A stretch of DNA of 64,000 nucleotides from Pseudoduganella dura (lineage in GTDB: Bacteria; Pseudomonadota; Gammaproteobacteria; Burkholderiales; Burkholderiaceae_D): assembly GCF_009727155.1 (NCBI RefSeq), contig NZ_WNWM01000002.1:2418001-2482000 (forward strand), written 5' to 3'. Position 1 is the first letter of the stretch. Each line of letters opens with the position of its first letter. Below the pieces are notes generated by a model that was not told where the DNA came from, did not search any database, and saw nothing but the letters and a program-made list of their open reading frames with translations. Positions 7,549-16,208 of this stretch are shown here, piece after piece. The translations under genes were made by a program, and so were the position numbers.

Positions 7549-8778
7549 ATGTCCCTTGTCAGCCTGCGTCACCTGCACGCGTTTTCCGTCGTTGCCGCCA
7601 CCGGCGGCATCCGCCGCTCGTCCGATGCGTTGTTCAGGGCATCCTCCGCGGTGGCGCGATCCGTCACGGCGCTGGAGGGGAGCCTCGGTGTGCTGCTGTT
7701 CGAGCGCAAGGGCCGCGGCATGCTGCTGACGGCCGCCGGCCAGCTGGCCAGGCTGCGCGCCGACCGCATCGAGGCGGAACTGCGCGACGTGCGCGACGAC
7801 GCCGTGCGCATGCGCGACAGGGGCCGGGAAAGCGCCGGCGGCAAGGGCGGCGGCAACGTGGGAGGCATCGAGGCGTTGCTCAACGAGCGCCGCCTGCAGG
7901 CCGCGGCATTGCTGGCCGAAGTGCACCACATGCCCACGGTGGCGCATACGATGGGCACCTCGCAGTCTGCCGTCAGCCAGGCGATCGCGCGGCTCGAAGA
8001 CATGCTGGGCCAGCCGCTGTTCCTGCGCACCGCGCACGGCATGGTGCCCACGGATGCCGGCCGGCGCTGGATCGAGCGCTTCGAGCGCGTGCTGGCCGAG
8101 CTGCGGCACATCCCGGAAGACATCGCCGCGCTGGCCGGCGTGGTGGAAGGCGTGGTTACGGTCGGTGCGCTGCCGCTGGCGCGCTCGCAACTGCTGCCGG
8201 GCGCGATCGCGGCCGTGCTGCAGAAGCACCCGCGGCTGCGCATCCGGTCGCTGGAAAGCCCGTACGAGGAACTGACGGCCGGGCTGCTGTCGGGCCGGGT
8301 CGACTTCATCGTCGGGGCGCTGCGGTACGGGGCCGGCGATGCGTTCGACGACCGGGTGCTGATCGAAGACCGGGTGGCGCTGGTGGCGCGCAGCGGCCAT
8401 CCGCTGGCGGGCAAGCGGCACGTGACCGATATCGATCTCTCCGGCTATCCCTGGGTGCTGTCGCGCGCCGGCACGCCGCTGCGCGAATCGCTGGAAGCGT
8501 TTTTCCGCGGCCGGGGCGTGGCACCGCCGCTGCCCGCCGTGGAAACCGGCGACCTGGCGCTGCTGCGCGGCCTGCTGGTGGAAAGCGACATGCTGACCGT
8601 GCTTTCCGCCCACCAGCTGCACCATGAAATCGCCACCGGGCAGCTGGCGGTGCTGCCCTACGACATGGCCGGATTGGAACGCAGGATCGGCCTGATCACC
8701 CGGCGCGGCGCCTATCTGTCGCCCGGCGCCAACGCGCTGCTGGGCGAGATCGACGCCGTCGGCGCACGGTGGCGCTGA
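7549..8778 (+). CDS. LysR-type regulator with tandem N-terminal HTH domains
   Basis: The 409-residue protein is about 100 residues longer than a normal LysR regulator. A first LysR-like HTH lies at about residues 5-62 (LRHLHAFSVVAATGGIRRSS through LEGSLGVLLFERKG) and a second at about 110-170 (LQAAALLAEVHHMPTVAHTM through LEDMLGQPLFLRTAHG). A Gly-rich linker separates them, and a normal effector-binding domain follows (EGVVTVGALPLARSQLLPGAI). Its place between the divergent tautomerase operon and the transporter/dioxygenase genes makes it the likely activator of gallate use, as GalR is in Pseudomonas. The first HTH looks degenerate (RRSSDALFRASSAVARSV), so it may be structural. Confidence 0.85.
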   Translation: MSLVSLRHLHAFSVVAATGGIRRSSDALFRASSAVARSVTALEGSLGVLLFERKGRGMLLTAAGQLARLRADRIEAELRDVRDDAVRMRDRGRESAGGKGGGNVGGIEALLNERRLQAAALLAEVHHMPTVAHTMGTSQSAVSQAIARLEDMLGQPLFLRTAHGMVPTDAGRRWIERFERVLAELRHIPEDIAALAGVVEGVVTVGALPLARSQLLPGAIAAVLQKHPRLRIRSLESPYEELTAGLLSGRVDFIVGALRYGAGDAFDDRVLIEDRVALVARSGHPLAGKRHVTDIDLSGYPWVLSRAGTPLRESLEAFFRGRGVAPPLPAVETGDLALLRGLLVESDMLTVLSAHQLHHEIATGQLAVLPYDMAGLERRIGLITRRGAYLSPGANALLGEIDAVGARWR

Positions 8779-9004
8779 GCTCGCCGTCCCGGGTTCGCCG
8801 TCTTTACACATCCTTACTTCTACTCCACGTGCCAATAAGCAGAATGCAACGCTGCGGCAGGTAATGGCAATACTTGCCGCACCTCCAAAACGTACACTTG
8901 ATTTGCGGTGATGCCCGATATTCACAAAAGGCATCACCGGGCAGCCCATGCGCAGCCACATGCGCCGCCCATACCAAAACAGGTGTTTACCGACTGGAGA
9001 CTTA
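8779..9004 (+). promoter_or_regulatory. promoter region of the symporter/dioxygenase genes with inverted repeat
   Basis: The 226-bp gap holds an inverted repeat with 10-base arms, CGGTGATGCC at 8906-8915 and GGCATCACCG at 8930-8939, separated by 14 bases. It lies about 65 bases before the symporter start. It may be an operator or a 5'-UTR hairpin. A GGAG SD stands six bases before the ATG at 9005. Confidence 0.5.
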
Positions 9005-10345
9005 ATGAATACCGTACAATCGCTCGACGTCCGGGCTACCATCAACGGCCGCCCCATGAGCGGCTACCAGTGGCTGCTGCTGGTCCTTTGCTTCCTCATC
9101 GTCGCCACCGACGGCATGGACGTGGCCATCATGGGCTTCCTCGCGCCCGCCATCACGAAGGAATGGGGCATCTCGAAGGCGGCGTTCGGCGTGGTGATGA
9201 GCGCCGCGCCGGTCGGCCTGGCGATCGGCGCGCTGCTGGTCGGCCCGCTGTCGGACCGCTACGGCCGCAAGAAGCTGCTGATGTCGGCGATCTTCGGATT
9301 TGGCCTGTTCAGCCTGCTGTGCGGCTTTGCCACCGATGTGATTACCTTATCGATACTGCGGTTCCTGACCGGCCTGGGCCTGGGCGCGGCCATGCCGACC
9401 ACGACCACGCTGCTGTCCGAATACCTGCCGGAAAAATCGCGCAGCACGCTGCTGGCGGTGATGTTCACCGGCTTCAACCTGGGCTCGGCGCTGGTGGGCT
9501 TCGGCGCCGCCGCGATCCTGCCCGACTACGGCTGGCGCACGGTGCTGATGGTGGGCGGCGCGATCCCGCTGGCCTGCCTGCCGTTCTACCTTTGGCTGGT
9601 GCCGGAATCGACGCAGTTCCTGGTGACCCGCAAGTTCCCGTCCGAGCGCATTGCCCGCACGCTGCGCCGCGTCTGCGGCAAGGACATCCCCCAGGCGGCG
9701 GCCTACACGAACAGCGAGCAGGCCGTGAAAGCCGGCGCGCCGGCGAAGGCGCTGCTGTCGCCGCAGTTCCGCAGGACCACGCTGTCGCTGTGGGCCACCT
9801 ACTTCATGGGCCTGCTGGTCATCTACCTGCTGAGCGGCTGGCTGCCCACCCTGATCAAGGATGCCGGCCTGCCGATCGAGCGTGCCGCCAACATCACCGC
9901 GCTGTTCCAGCTGGGCGGCACCGTGGGCGCGCTGTTCGTCGGCTACTTCATGGACCGCTGGCTGCCGAACAAGGTGATCGCCACGGCCTACATCGGCGGC
10001 GCCGCCTTCATCCTGCTGCTCGCCTCGGGCAGCGTGCAGTCGTCGCTGTTCGCCGTGTTCGTGCTGCTGGCCGGCTTCTGCATGAGCGGCGCCCAGACCG
10101 GCATGAACGCGTTCGCCCCGTCCTGCTATCCGACCGCGGTGCGCGCCACCGGGGTAAGCTGGATGCTCGGCATCGGCCGCTTCGGCAGCATCTCGGGCTC
10201 GTTCCTGGGCGGCATGCTGCTGACGATGGGCTGGGGCTTCTCGTCCGTCATCTCGATCCTCGCGATTCCGGCCACGCTGGCCGCCATCGCCATCATCTCG
10301 GCCACATTCGGCAAGCGCCAGGCGCTGGCCGGCGCCACCCACTGA
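9005..10345 (+). CDS. galT: aromatic-acid:H+ symporter, MFS AAHS family (GalT/PcaK-like)
   Basis: The 446-residue protein has twelve predicted membrane segments. Family marks are the TM1 acidic motif TDGMD (about 35-39), the loop 2-3 motif GPLSDRYGRKK (about 80-90), and a repeat loop DRWLPNKVI in the second half. AAHS members such as PcaK, BenK and GalT import benzoate-type acids with protons. Because the next gene is gallate dioxygenase, 16 bp downstream, gallate or protocatechuate is the likely cargo. The central loop is short. Substrate is inferred from position, not sequence. Confidence 0.9.
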   Translation: MNTVQSLDVRATINGRPMSGYQWLLLVLCFLIVATDGMDVAIMGFLAPAITKEWGISKAAFGVVMSAAPVGLAIGALLVGPLSDRYGRKKLLMSAIFGFGLFSLLCGFATDVITLSILRFLTGLGLGAAMPTTTTLLSEYLPEKSRSTLLAVMFTGFNLGSALVGFGAAAILPDYGWRTVLMVGGAIPLACLPFYLWLVPESTQFLVTRKFPSERIARTLRRVCGKDIPQAAAYTNSEQAVKAGAPAKALLSPQFRRTTLSLWATYFMGLLVIYLLSGWLPTLIKDAGLPIERAANITALFQLGGTVGALFVGYFMDRWLPNKVIATAYIGGAAFILLLASGSVQSSLFAVFVLLAGFCMSGAQTGMNAFAPSCYPTAVRATGVSWMLGIGRFGSISGSFLGGMLLTMGWGFSSVISILAIPATLAAIAIISATFGKRQALAGATH

Positions 10346-10360
10346 CCAGGAAACAGCAAC

Positions 10361-11668
10361 ATGGCCAACATCATCGGCGCGATCGCGTCTTCCCACACTC
10401 CCACGATCGGCTTCGCGCTGGACGCGAACAAGCAGCACGACGCCGTCTGGGCCCCGATCTTCAAGGCCTACGAACCGGTGCAGCAATGGCTGGCGGAAAA
10501 GAAGCCCGACGTGCTGCTGATGATCTTTAACGATCACGTGACGTCGTTCTTCTTCGATCATTACTCGGCATTCGCGCTGGGCATCGGCGACCAGTACCGC
10601 CCGGCCGACGAAGGCGGCGGCGCGCGCGACCTGCCGCCGATCGCCGGCCATACCGGCCTGGCGCAGCACATCGGCCAGTCGCTGATGGCCGACGAATTCG
10701 ACATGTCGTTCTTCCAGGACAAGCCGCTCGACCATGGCTGCTTCTCGCCGCTGTCGATCATGTGGCCGCACGACGGCGAAGGCGTCGGCGCATGGCCCGG
10801 CAGCATCGTGCCGCTGCAGGTGGGCGTGCTGCAGTTCCCGGTGCCGTCCGGCCGCCGCTGCTACAAGCTGGGCCAGGCGCTGCGCCGCGCGATCGAAAGC
10901 TTCCCGGAAGAGCTGAACGTGGCGATCGTGGCCACTGGCGGCCTGTCGCACCAGGTGCACGGCGAACGCGCCGGCTTCAACAGCACCGAATGGGACAGCC
11001 GCTTCCTCGACATGTTCGAAGGCGATCCGGAAGCGCTGCTGGACCTGACGCACGCCGATTTCGCCCGCCTGGGCGGCTGGGAAAGCGCCGAAGTGGTGAT
11101 GTGGATGATCATGCGCGGCGCCATGGCCGGCAAGATCAACTGCCTGCACCGCGAGTACTACCTGCCGTCGATGACCGGCATCGCCGTGTCGATCTACGAA
11201 AACGCCGTGGCGGTCGATCCGGCGCTGCACCGGCGCGCCAACGAACAACACCGGGCGCACATTGCGCACCAGACCGCCGGCGTGGAAGAACTGGAAGGCA
11301 CCTACCCGTTCACGCTGGAGACCAGCGCGCGCGCCTACCGCATCAACAAGTACCTGCACCAGCTGATCAAGCCGGAGTTCCGTGCGCGCTTCAAGGAAAC
11401 GCCGGAAGCGACCTGGGACGAGGCCGGCCTGACGGACGCCGAACGGCAAATGATCGCCGCGCGCGACTGGCAGGCGATGATCCGCTACGGCGTGATCTTC
11501 TTCCTGCTCGAAAAGCTCGGCGCGGCCGTCGGCGTGTCGAACCTGCACATCTACGCGGCGATGCGCGGCGAGACGCTGGAAGAGTTCCAGAAGACGCGCA
11601 ACACCAAGGCCCTCTACTCGGTGGGCGGCGCGGCCAAGGATGCCGACTGGAACGCGCCGAAGCCCTGA
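10361..11668 (+). CDS. galA: gallate dioxygenase (LigB-LigA fused type)
   Basis: The 435-residue extradiol dioxygenase opens gallate (3,4,5-trihydroxybenzoate) between C4 and C5 using non-haem Fe(II), yielding the 4-oxalomesaconate precursor handled by the divergent operon. Residues 1 to about 280 are the LigB-like catalytic domain: IIGAIASSHTPTIGFA with the first Fe-ligand His, MIFNDHVTSFFFDHYSAF, and VAIVATGGLSHQVHGERAG with the C-terminal active-site His. Residues about 330-420 are LigA-like (YRINKYLHQLIKPEFRARF, then ARDWQAMIRYGVIFFLLEKLGAAVGVSNLHIYAAMRG). A fused chain of this size is characteristic of GalA/DesB and differs from two-subunit protocatechuate 4,5-dioxygenase. Confidence 0.95.
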   Translation: MANIIGAIASSHTPTIGFALDANKQHDAVWAPIFKAYEPVQQWLAEKKPDVLLMIFNDHVTSFFFDHYSAFALGIGDQYRPADEGGGARDLPPIAGHTGLAQHIGQSLMADEFDMSFFQDKPLDHGCFSPLSIMWPHDGEGVGAWPGSIVPLQVGVLQFPVPSGRRCYKLGQALRRAIESFPEELNVAIVATGGLSHQVHGERAGFNSTEWDSRFLDMFEGDPEALLDLTHADFARLGGWESAEVVMWMIMRGAMAGKINCLHREYYLPSMTGIAVSIYENAVAVDPALHRRANEQHRAHIAHQTAGVEELEGTYPFTLETSARAYRINKYLHQLIKPEFRARFKETPEATWDEAGLTDAERQMIAARDWQAMIRYGVIFFLLEKLGAAVGVSNLHIYAAMRGETLEEFQKTRNTKALYSVGGAAKDADWNAPKP

Positions 11669-11677
11669 TTTCCCGAC

Positions 11678-11693
11678 CGGGCCCGCGGGCCCG
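11678..11693 (+). terminator. GC-rich hairpin after galA
   Basis: The 16-base palindrome CGGGCCCGCGGGCCCG lies nine bases after the dioxygenase stop and is followed by only three T. It may attenuate or separate transcription of the porin gene; the short T-run makes it a weak candidate. Confidence 0.4.
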
Positions 11694-11789
11694 TTTCCGT
11701 CATCCATGCCGCCCCGCCTTCATGCGCGGGACGGCCCCGCACGCCCCTTTTCGACATTACAACAATCCGATTCCATTGGAGGAGAAAGC

Positions 11790-12887
11790 ATGAAAAACAC
11801 CCTGATCGCCGCCGCCATCGGCGCTTGCACGACGGCCGCCGCGCTGCCGGCGCAGGCGCAGAGTTCCGTCAGTGTCTACGGCCTGATCGATGGCGCCGTC
11901 GAGCACTACACCAACGCCGACGCGGCCGGCAACGGCGTCACCCGCAGCCCGAGCCTGGGCGGCGGCATGTTCCCGTCCCGTATCGGTTTCAAGGGCAGCG
12001 AAGACCTCGGCGGCGGCCTGAAGGCCATCTTCACGCTGGAGAACGGCTTCGCGCCCGATTCCGGCACCATCAACCAGGGCGGCCGGCTGTTCGGCCGCCA
12101 GGCATGGGTGGGCCTGGCCGGCAGCTGGGGCCAGGTGACGATCGGCCGCAACTACAACATGCTGTATGTGTCGTCGTTCGATGTCGATGTGTTCGGCCCG
12201 TCGCAGTATGGCCTGGGTGCGCTCGATCCGGCCGTGCCGAACGGCCGCAGCGACAATTCCGTCGCCTACAAGGGCACGTTCGACGGCGTCACGCTGGGCG
12301 CGACCTACAGCCTGGGGCGCGACACGTCGGCCGCCGGTGGCGCCTCGGGCACCAACTGCGCCGGCGAATCGGCCACCGATGCGCAGGCCTGCCGCGAATG
12401 GTCGGCGCTGCTGCGCTACGACCAGCCCTCCTGGGCGGTCGTGGCCGCCTACGACCGCATCCACGGCAGCCCCACGGCCGCCAACGGCCTGAACACGAGC
12501 GACAAGACCGACAGCCGCCTGCACGTGGCCGGCCTGGTCAAGGGCGAAGGCTGGAAGGTGGGCGGCGGCGTGCTGCTGCGCGATAACGACGGTTCCGCCA
12601 CGCAGCCGAAAAGCCGCCTGTATTACCTGGGCGCCGCGTACAACGTGACGCCGCTGCTGACGGTCGACGGCCAGATCGGCAAGCTGGACTACCGCGCCAC
12701 CGGCAACGACACGAAGCAGGCGCTGGTGCGCGCCACGTATCTGCTGTCGACGCGCACCGCCGTCTACGTGGCCGGCGGCCGGCTCGACAACGACGGCACC
12801 GCCGCCGTCGCCCTTTCCGCCGGCGGCTCCGTCGGCGCCGGGCTGTCGCAGACCGGCATCATCACCGGCATCAAGCACTCGTTCTGA
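11790..12887 (+). CDS. outer-membrane porin, Burkholderiales type
   Basis: A 365-residue Gram-negative porin with a signal peptide (KNTLIAAAIGACTTAAALPAQA, cut before QSSVSVYGLIDGAVEHY). The first beta strands, the RIGFKGSEDLGGGLKAIFTLENGF segment, the Arg-rich eyelet FGRQAWVGLAG, and the C-terminal IKHSF ending in Phe (the BAM signal) are typical of the 16-strand porin_4 family. It follows gallate dioxygenase with a strong GGAGGA SD, so it may serve uptake of gallate, like galP in Pseudomonas, but many paralogues in these bacteria are general diffusion porins. Confidence 0.9.
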   Translation: MKNTLIAAAIGACTTAAALPAQAQSSVSVYGLIDGAVEHYTNADAAGNGVTRSPSLGGGMFPSRIGFKGSEDLGGGLKAIFTLENGFAPDSGTINQGGRLFGRQAWVGLAGSWGQVTIGRNYNMLYVSSFDVDVFGPSQYGLGALDPAVPNGRSDNSVAYKGTFDGVTLGATYSLGRDTSAAGGASGTNCAGESATDAQACREWSALLRYDQPSWAVVAAYDRIHGSPTAANGLNTSDKTDSRLHVAGLVKGEGWKVGGGVLLRDNDGSATQPKSRLYYLGAAYNVTPLLTVDGQIGKLDYRATGNDTKQALVRATYLLSTRTAVYVAGGRLDNDGTAAVALSAGGSVGAGLSQTGIITGIKHSF

Positions 12888-12904
12888 GCGGTTGCAGGAA
12901 ACCG

Positions 12905-12936
12905 GCCGGTCCGCCGCTGCGGCGCGACCGGCTTTT
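12905..12936 (+). terminator. Rho-independent terminator after porin gene
   Basis: Hairpin with arms GCCGGTC..GCCGC and GCGGC..GACCGGC, followed by TTTT, 18 bases after the porin stop. It closes the gal plus-strand unit. Confidence 0.75.
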
Positions 12937-13084
12937 CGGACAACATCTTCCCTCGAAAAGATCTCCTGCCGCGTTGTACACGCGCGACTCGGCAATCTCC
13001 CAAAAGTTGAAGTGGTTTCTCAAGTACTCATGCCAAATCGCGGTCTTGATATGATGGCCATAACCGGACAGGACGGAGGCTGCC

Positions 13085-13297
13085 ATGAAGAACGAGCACT
13101 TTGCCGAAGCGCGCGCCGATTCGCGGATGGCCCAATGCGTCGATACGGGCGTGAAAGTGTCGATGGCGGACGGGGTCACGCCGGCGCTGGAATTCATGCT
13201 GAAAAGCGGCGTGCCGCGCGAGGTGGCCATGCGCGTGTTGAGCGGGCCGCGCTTCATCCGGCACCCTTCCCCCTCCGGAGAAGGGGCACCGGGCTGA
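13085..13297 (+). CDS. small hypothetical protein
   Basis: This 70-residue frame has a convincing SD (CGGAGG, seven bases before ATG) and normal codon bias. The protein is soluble, with an acidic/basic N-terminus (MKNEHFAEARADSRMAQC) and a helical segment TPALEFMLKSGVPREVAMRVL that looks like a small globular or winged fold. I do not recognise a family. The last dozen residues are Pro/Gly rich and may be beyond the conserved core. It is transcribed towards the convergent SIP gene, ending 17 bases from its stop. Confidence 0.55.
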   Translation: MKNEHFAEARADSRMAQCVDTGVKVSMADGVTPALEFMLKSGVPREVAMRVLSGPRFIRHPSPSGEGAPG

Positions 13298-13314
13298 CTG
13301 CCTGCATCGCCTGA

Positions 13315-14067
13315 TCAAAGATCCTCGTGGTGATCGGAAGCGCCCTGCTTCCAGTAAGCCGAAATCCGGCTGGCGCTGCGCGGGAAGCCTTTCTCGCCAT
13401 GCACCACGTCGCGCACCGTCGCCGCGATCGATGCCTCGCCGCCGAACCACACGAAGGCGTCTCCGGCCGGCAGCGGCATCGCGCGGATCGCTTCCACCAG
13501 CGCGGCGCCATCGGGCACCTGCCACACGTCGAGCCGCGCGGCGCTGGCCAGGATAACGGGTTCGTCGCATGCGACGACGACGATCGCGCGCACGTCCGCC
13601 GGCAGCTCTTCCATGCGGCGCCGGATCGCCGGCAGCGCGGTGGCGTCGCCGGCCAGCAGGTGCCACGCGTAGTCGGCCGGGATGATCATCGACCCGCGCG
13701 GGCCGCCGATCGTGGCGCGCTGCCCCACCGTGGCCCGGCGCGCCCATGTCGACGCCTTGCCTTCGCCATGCAATGCGAATTCGATCGTCAGTTCGCGCGC
13801 TTCGCGGTCGTAGCGGCGCGGCGTGTAATCGCGGCGAACCGGCTCGCCCGCTTCGTCGTCGAACATGAACTTCACGTGGTCGTCGAACGACGCCGAAACG
13901 AAGTCGGCCAGTTCCTCGCCGCGGAACGTGACGGCCACGAAATGCGCGCCGAGCCGTTCCACCTTCACCACCTCGACATCGCGCCGCTTCAGTTCGTGCC
14001 GCACGCGCTGCACCCGGCTCGGCGCATCCGCCGCCGGTCTGTCCGCTGTATCCATCAGCCTCTCCAT
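13315..14067 (-). CDS. siderophore-interacting protein, ferric-chelate reductase
   Basis: The 250-residue flavoprotein of the SIP/ViuB family reduces iron in ferric siderophores in the cytoplasm using NAD(P)H and FAD. Marks: N-terminal FAD domain with VTFRGEELADF, DHVKFMF and the FAD-binding RDYTPRRYD; then the glycine/serine phosphate loop GPRGSMIIP; and a C-terminal NAD(P) domain with LLAGDATALPAIRRRMEELP, FVWFGGEASIAATVR and AYWKQGASDH. The start could be 14067 or the ATG at 14055. It diverges from the Fur-controlled membrane operon, with a 21-bp palindrome and a Fur box between them. Confidence 0.92.
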   Translation of the reverse strand: MERLMDTADRPAADAPSRVQRVRHELKRRDVEVVKVERLGAHFVAVTFRGEELADFVSASFDDHVKFMFDDEAGEPVRRDYTPRRYDREARELTIEFALHGEGKASTWARRATVGQRATIGGPRGSMIIPADYAWHLLAGDATALPAIRRRMEELPADVRAIVVVACDEPVILASAARLDVWQVPDGAALVEAIRAMPLPAGDAFVWFGGEASIAATVRDVVHGEKGFPRSASRISAYWKQGASDHHEDL

Positions 14068-14098
14068 TAGTTGATAAAGTCCTCTATTCTTGTCGTTA

Positions 14099-14119
14099 TT
14101 GGTTGACTATGTCAACCAA
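14099..14119. promoter_or_regulatory. 21-bp palindromic operator candidate
   Basis: TTGGTTGAC-TAT-GTCAACCAA, nine-base perfect arms with a 3-base centre, 32 bases before the SIP start. It resembles MarR/PadR-type operators. The regulator is unknown; the MarR gene at 16592-17050 is a nearby candidate. Confidence 0.6.
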
Positions 14120-14166
14120 ATTTTCGATGCCCCGTCGGCTTGCTTAAGCACGCCAATCTTGCCATA

Positions 14167-14185
14167 ATTGAGAATAATTCTCATT
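14167..14185. promoter_or_regulatory. Fur box
   Basis: The core TGAGAAT-A-ATTCTCA (14169-14183) is a perfect 15-base palindrome matching the Fur consensus half-sites. It lies between the SIP gene and the DUF3649-PepSY-DUF3325 operon, so iron repression of the operon, and possibly both sides, is likely. Confidence 0.8.
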
Positions 14186-14250
14186 TCTATTCACCTGAAA
14201 GATCCGCATGCCCGTCTTCCCGACGCCACGCGCCACCTGACCAGCCAGCC

Positions 14251-14583
14251 ATGCAAGCACAACCGACCATGGCGCCCGTTCCCGCCAAACCGAAAAAACC
14301 GGGGCCCGGCTGGCGTTACCGCGCCGGCGTGGCCGTGCGCGCGCTGGCCGCGATCGCCGGCGGCTATGCGCTGTCCGCCGCATGGGCCGCGGCACTGGCG
14401 CTGACCCTGCCGGCGGTGCGCGTGGAGGCGGCATTGACGGCGACGATGCTGGCGCTGGCGATCTATCCGTGCGCGGCGATGTGGTGCTTCGGCGCGCGCA
14501 CCGCGCCGCGCGCCGTTGCCGGCCTGCTCATCGCCGGGGCGCTGCCGGCCGCCATCCTGCTGCTGTCGAAGGGGGCCGCATGA
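14251..14583 (+). CDS. DUF3649 membrane protein (iron uptake associated)
   Basis: The 110-residue protein has a Pro/Lys-rich cytosolic start (AKPKKPGPGWRYR) and three hydrophobic helices (AVRALAAIAGGYALSAAWAA, VEAALTATMLALAIYPCAAMW, VAGLLIAGALPAAILLL). This fits DUF3649, which usually heads a three-gene unit with a PepSY protein and a DUF3325 protein near TonB siderophore receptors. The ATG at 14251 was chosen over the upstream frame because the longer form would run through the Fur box. Its stop overlaps the next start (ATGA). Role inferred: support of siderophore iron reduction at the inner membrane. Confidence 0.75.
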   Translation: MQAQPTMAPVPAKPKKPGPGWRYRAGVAVRALAAIAGGYALSAAWAAALALTLPAVRVEAALTATMLALAIYPCAAMWCFGARTAPRAVAGLLIAGALPAAILLLSKGAA

Positions 14584-16208
14584 AAGAGGGCATCCGCCAG
14601 TCGATGGCATGGCTGCACACCTGGTCGGGCCTGCTGGTGGGCTGGGTGCTGTTCATGGTGTTCGCGGCCGGCACCGCCAGTTATTTCCGCGACGAGATCA
14701 CGCTGTGGATGAAGCCCGAGCTGCACACCGCCGCGCACGCGCAGGTGCCGCAGGCGGTGGCGCTGGCGCACGCCGTGGATACGCTGCAGGACAAGGCGCC
14801 GCACAGCCCGCGCTGGTTCATCACGATGCCTGCCGGACGGGAACCGGCGCTGCGCGCCGGCTACACGGCGCCCAGGGGAGAGAACAGCGGCGGGCAGAAA
14901 AAAGGCGGCCGGCGCGGCGTCAAGAGCGTGATGCTCGACCCGGCCACGGGCGCGGAACTGTCCACGCCGCGCGAAACCCGCGGCGGCGATTTCTTCTACC
15001 GCCTGCACTTCGACCTGCACTACATGCCGGTGCTGTGGGCACGCTGGATCGTGGGCGCCTGCGCGATGTTCATGCTGGTGGCGATCCTGTCGGGCATCGT
15101 CACGCACAAGCGCATCTTCAAGGACTTCTTCACGTTCCGGCCCAGGAAGGGCCAGCGCTCGTGGCTCGACTTCCACAACGTCTCGGCCGTGCTGGCGCTG
15201 CCGTACCACCTGATGATCACGTACACGGGACTGCTCACGCTGATGTTCATGTACTTCCCGCAGGGGATCGAGGCGGCCTACAAGGAGGACAAGCCGGACA
15301 CCTTCTTCGCCGAGCTGTTCGGCGGCCCGCTGGCGGATGCCGAAGCGGCCCGCGTGAAGGCGCCGCTGGCACCGCTGGGGCCGATGGTCGAGCAGGCCAG
15401 CCGCGCGTGGCACGGCGCGCCGGCCGGCAGGGTGACGGTCGATTTCCCGAACGACGCCAACGCCACCGTGACGATTACGCAGCAAACCGGCCACGGCATC
15501 AGCAGCGAAGTACCGTCGCTGACGTTCAATGGCGTGACCGGCAGCCTGGTGCCCCGGCCGGAGACCGGCAAGGGCGCCGCCGCCGCGACGCGCGGCGTGA
15601 TGGTCGGCCTGCACATCGCCCGCTTCGCCGATCCGCTGGCGCGCTGGCTGTTCTTCATCTCCGGCCTGGCCGGCTGCGCGATGGTCGCCACGGGCCTGCT
15701 GCTGTGGGCCGTGAAGGAACGCCCGAAACATGCGAAAGCCGGCCGCACCGGCTTCGGCCTGCGTCTCGTCGATGGCCTGAACATCGGCGCCGTGGCCGGC
15801 CTGCCGCTGGCGATGGCCGTGTTCTTCTGGGCCAACCGGCTGATCGAAACGGGCACGCTGCAACGGCCGGATGCGGAGATCCGCTGGTTCTTCACGGCGT
15901 GGTGCATTGCGGCCATTGCCGCGCTGGCGAAACCGGGCCGCCCGATGTGGCGCCTCCAGCTGCTGCTGGGCGGCCTCGCGTTCGTACTGCTGCCGCTGCT
16001 GAACGGCATGACCGGCGGCGCGCACCTCGGCACCAGCATCGCGCACGGCCTGTGGCCGGTGGCGGGCTTCGACATCGTGACGCTGCTGCTGGGCGCATTC
16101 CTGCTGTACTGCAGCCACTACCTCGGCAAGCGGAAAAAGGCCCCGCAGGCCGCCGGGATCCCATTGAAAACCGAACCCGAGTCCAGGCTCGCCGGGAGCA
16201 ACGCATGA
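14580..16208 (+). CDS. PepSY-associated TM protein, putative ferric-siderophore reductase
   Basis: This 542-residue inner-membrane protein has the PepSY-TM layout: an N-terminal helix (WLHTWSGLLVGWVLFMVFAAG), a periplasmic PepSY region, a second helix pair around HFDLHYMPVLWARWIVGACAMFMLVAILSGIVTHKRIF, then LDFHNVSAVLALPYHLMITYTGLLTLMF, and four more helices in the C-terminal half. Conserved His residues (HTW, HYM, HKR, HN, YHL) could bind haem, as in FsrB/FoxB-type reductases that release iron from siderophores in the periplasm. It overlaps both neighbours by ATGA, giving one Fur-controlled operon. Biochemical role is inferred. Confidence 0.85.
   Translation: MKEGIRQSMAWLHTWSGLLVGWVLFMVFAAGTASYFRDEITLWMKPELHTAAHAQVPQAVALAHAVDTLQDKAPHSPRWFITMPAGREPALRAGYTAPRGENSGGQKKGGRRGVKSVMLDPATGAELSTPRETRGGDFFYRLHFDLHYMPVLWARWIVGACAMFMLVAILSGIVTHKRIFKDFFTFRPRKGQRSWLDFHNVSAVLALPYHLMITYTGLLTLMFMYFPQGIEAAYKEDKPDTFFAELFGGPLADAEAARVKAPLAPLGPMVEQASRAWHGAPAGRVTVDFPNDANATVTITQQTGHGISSEVPSLTFNGVTGSLVPRPETGKGAAAATRGVMVGLHIARFADPLARWLFFISGLAGCAMVATGLLLWAVKERPKHAKAGRTGFGLRLVDGLNIGAVAGLPLAMAVFFWANRLIETGTLQRPDAEIRWFFTAWCIAAIAALAKPGRPMWRLQLLLGGLAFVLLPLLNGMTGGAHLGTSIAHGLWPVAGFDIVTLLLGAFLLYCSHYLGKRKKAPQAAGIPLKTEPESRLAGSNA

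Noticed and set aside
9347..11707. 786-residue minus-strand open frame
   Set aside because: It is antisense to the symporter and dioxygenase genes, a high-GC shadow.
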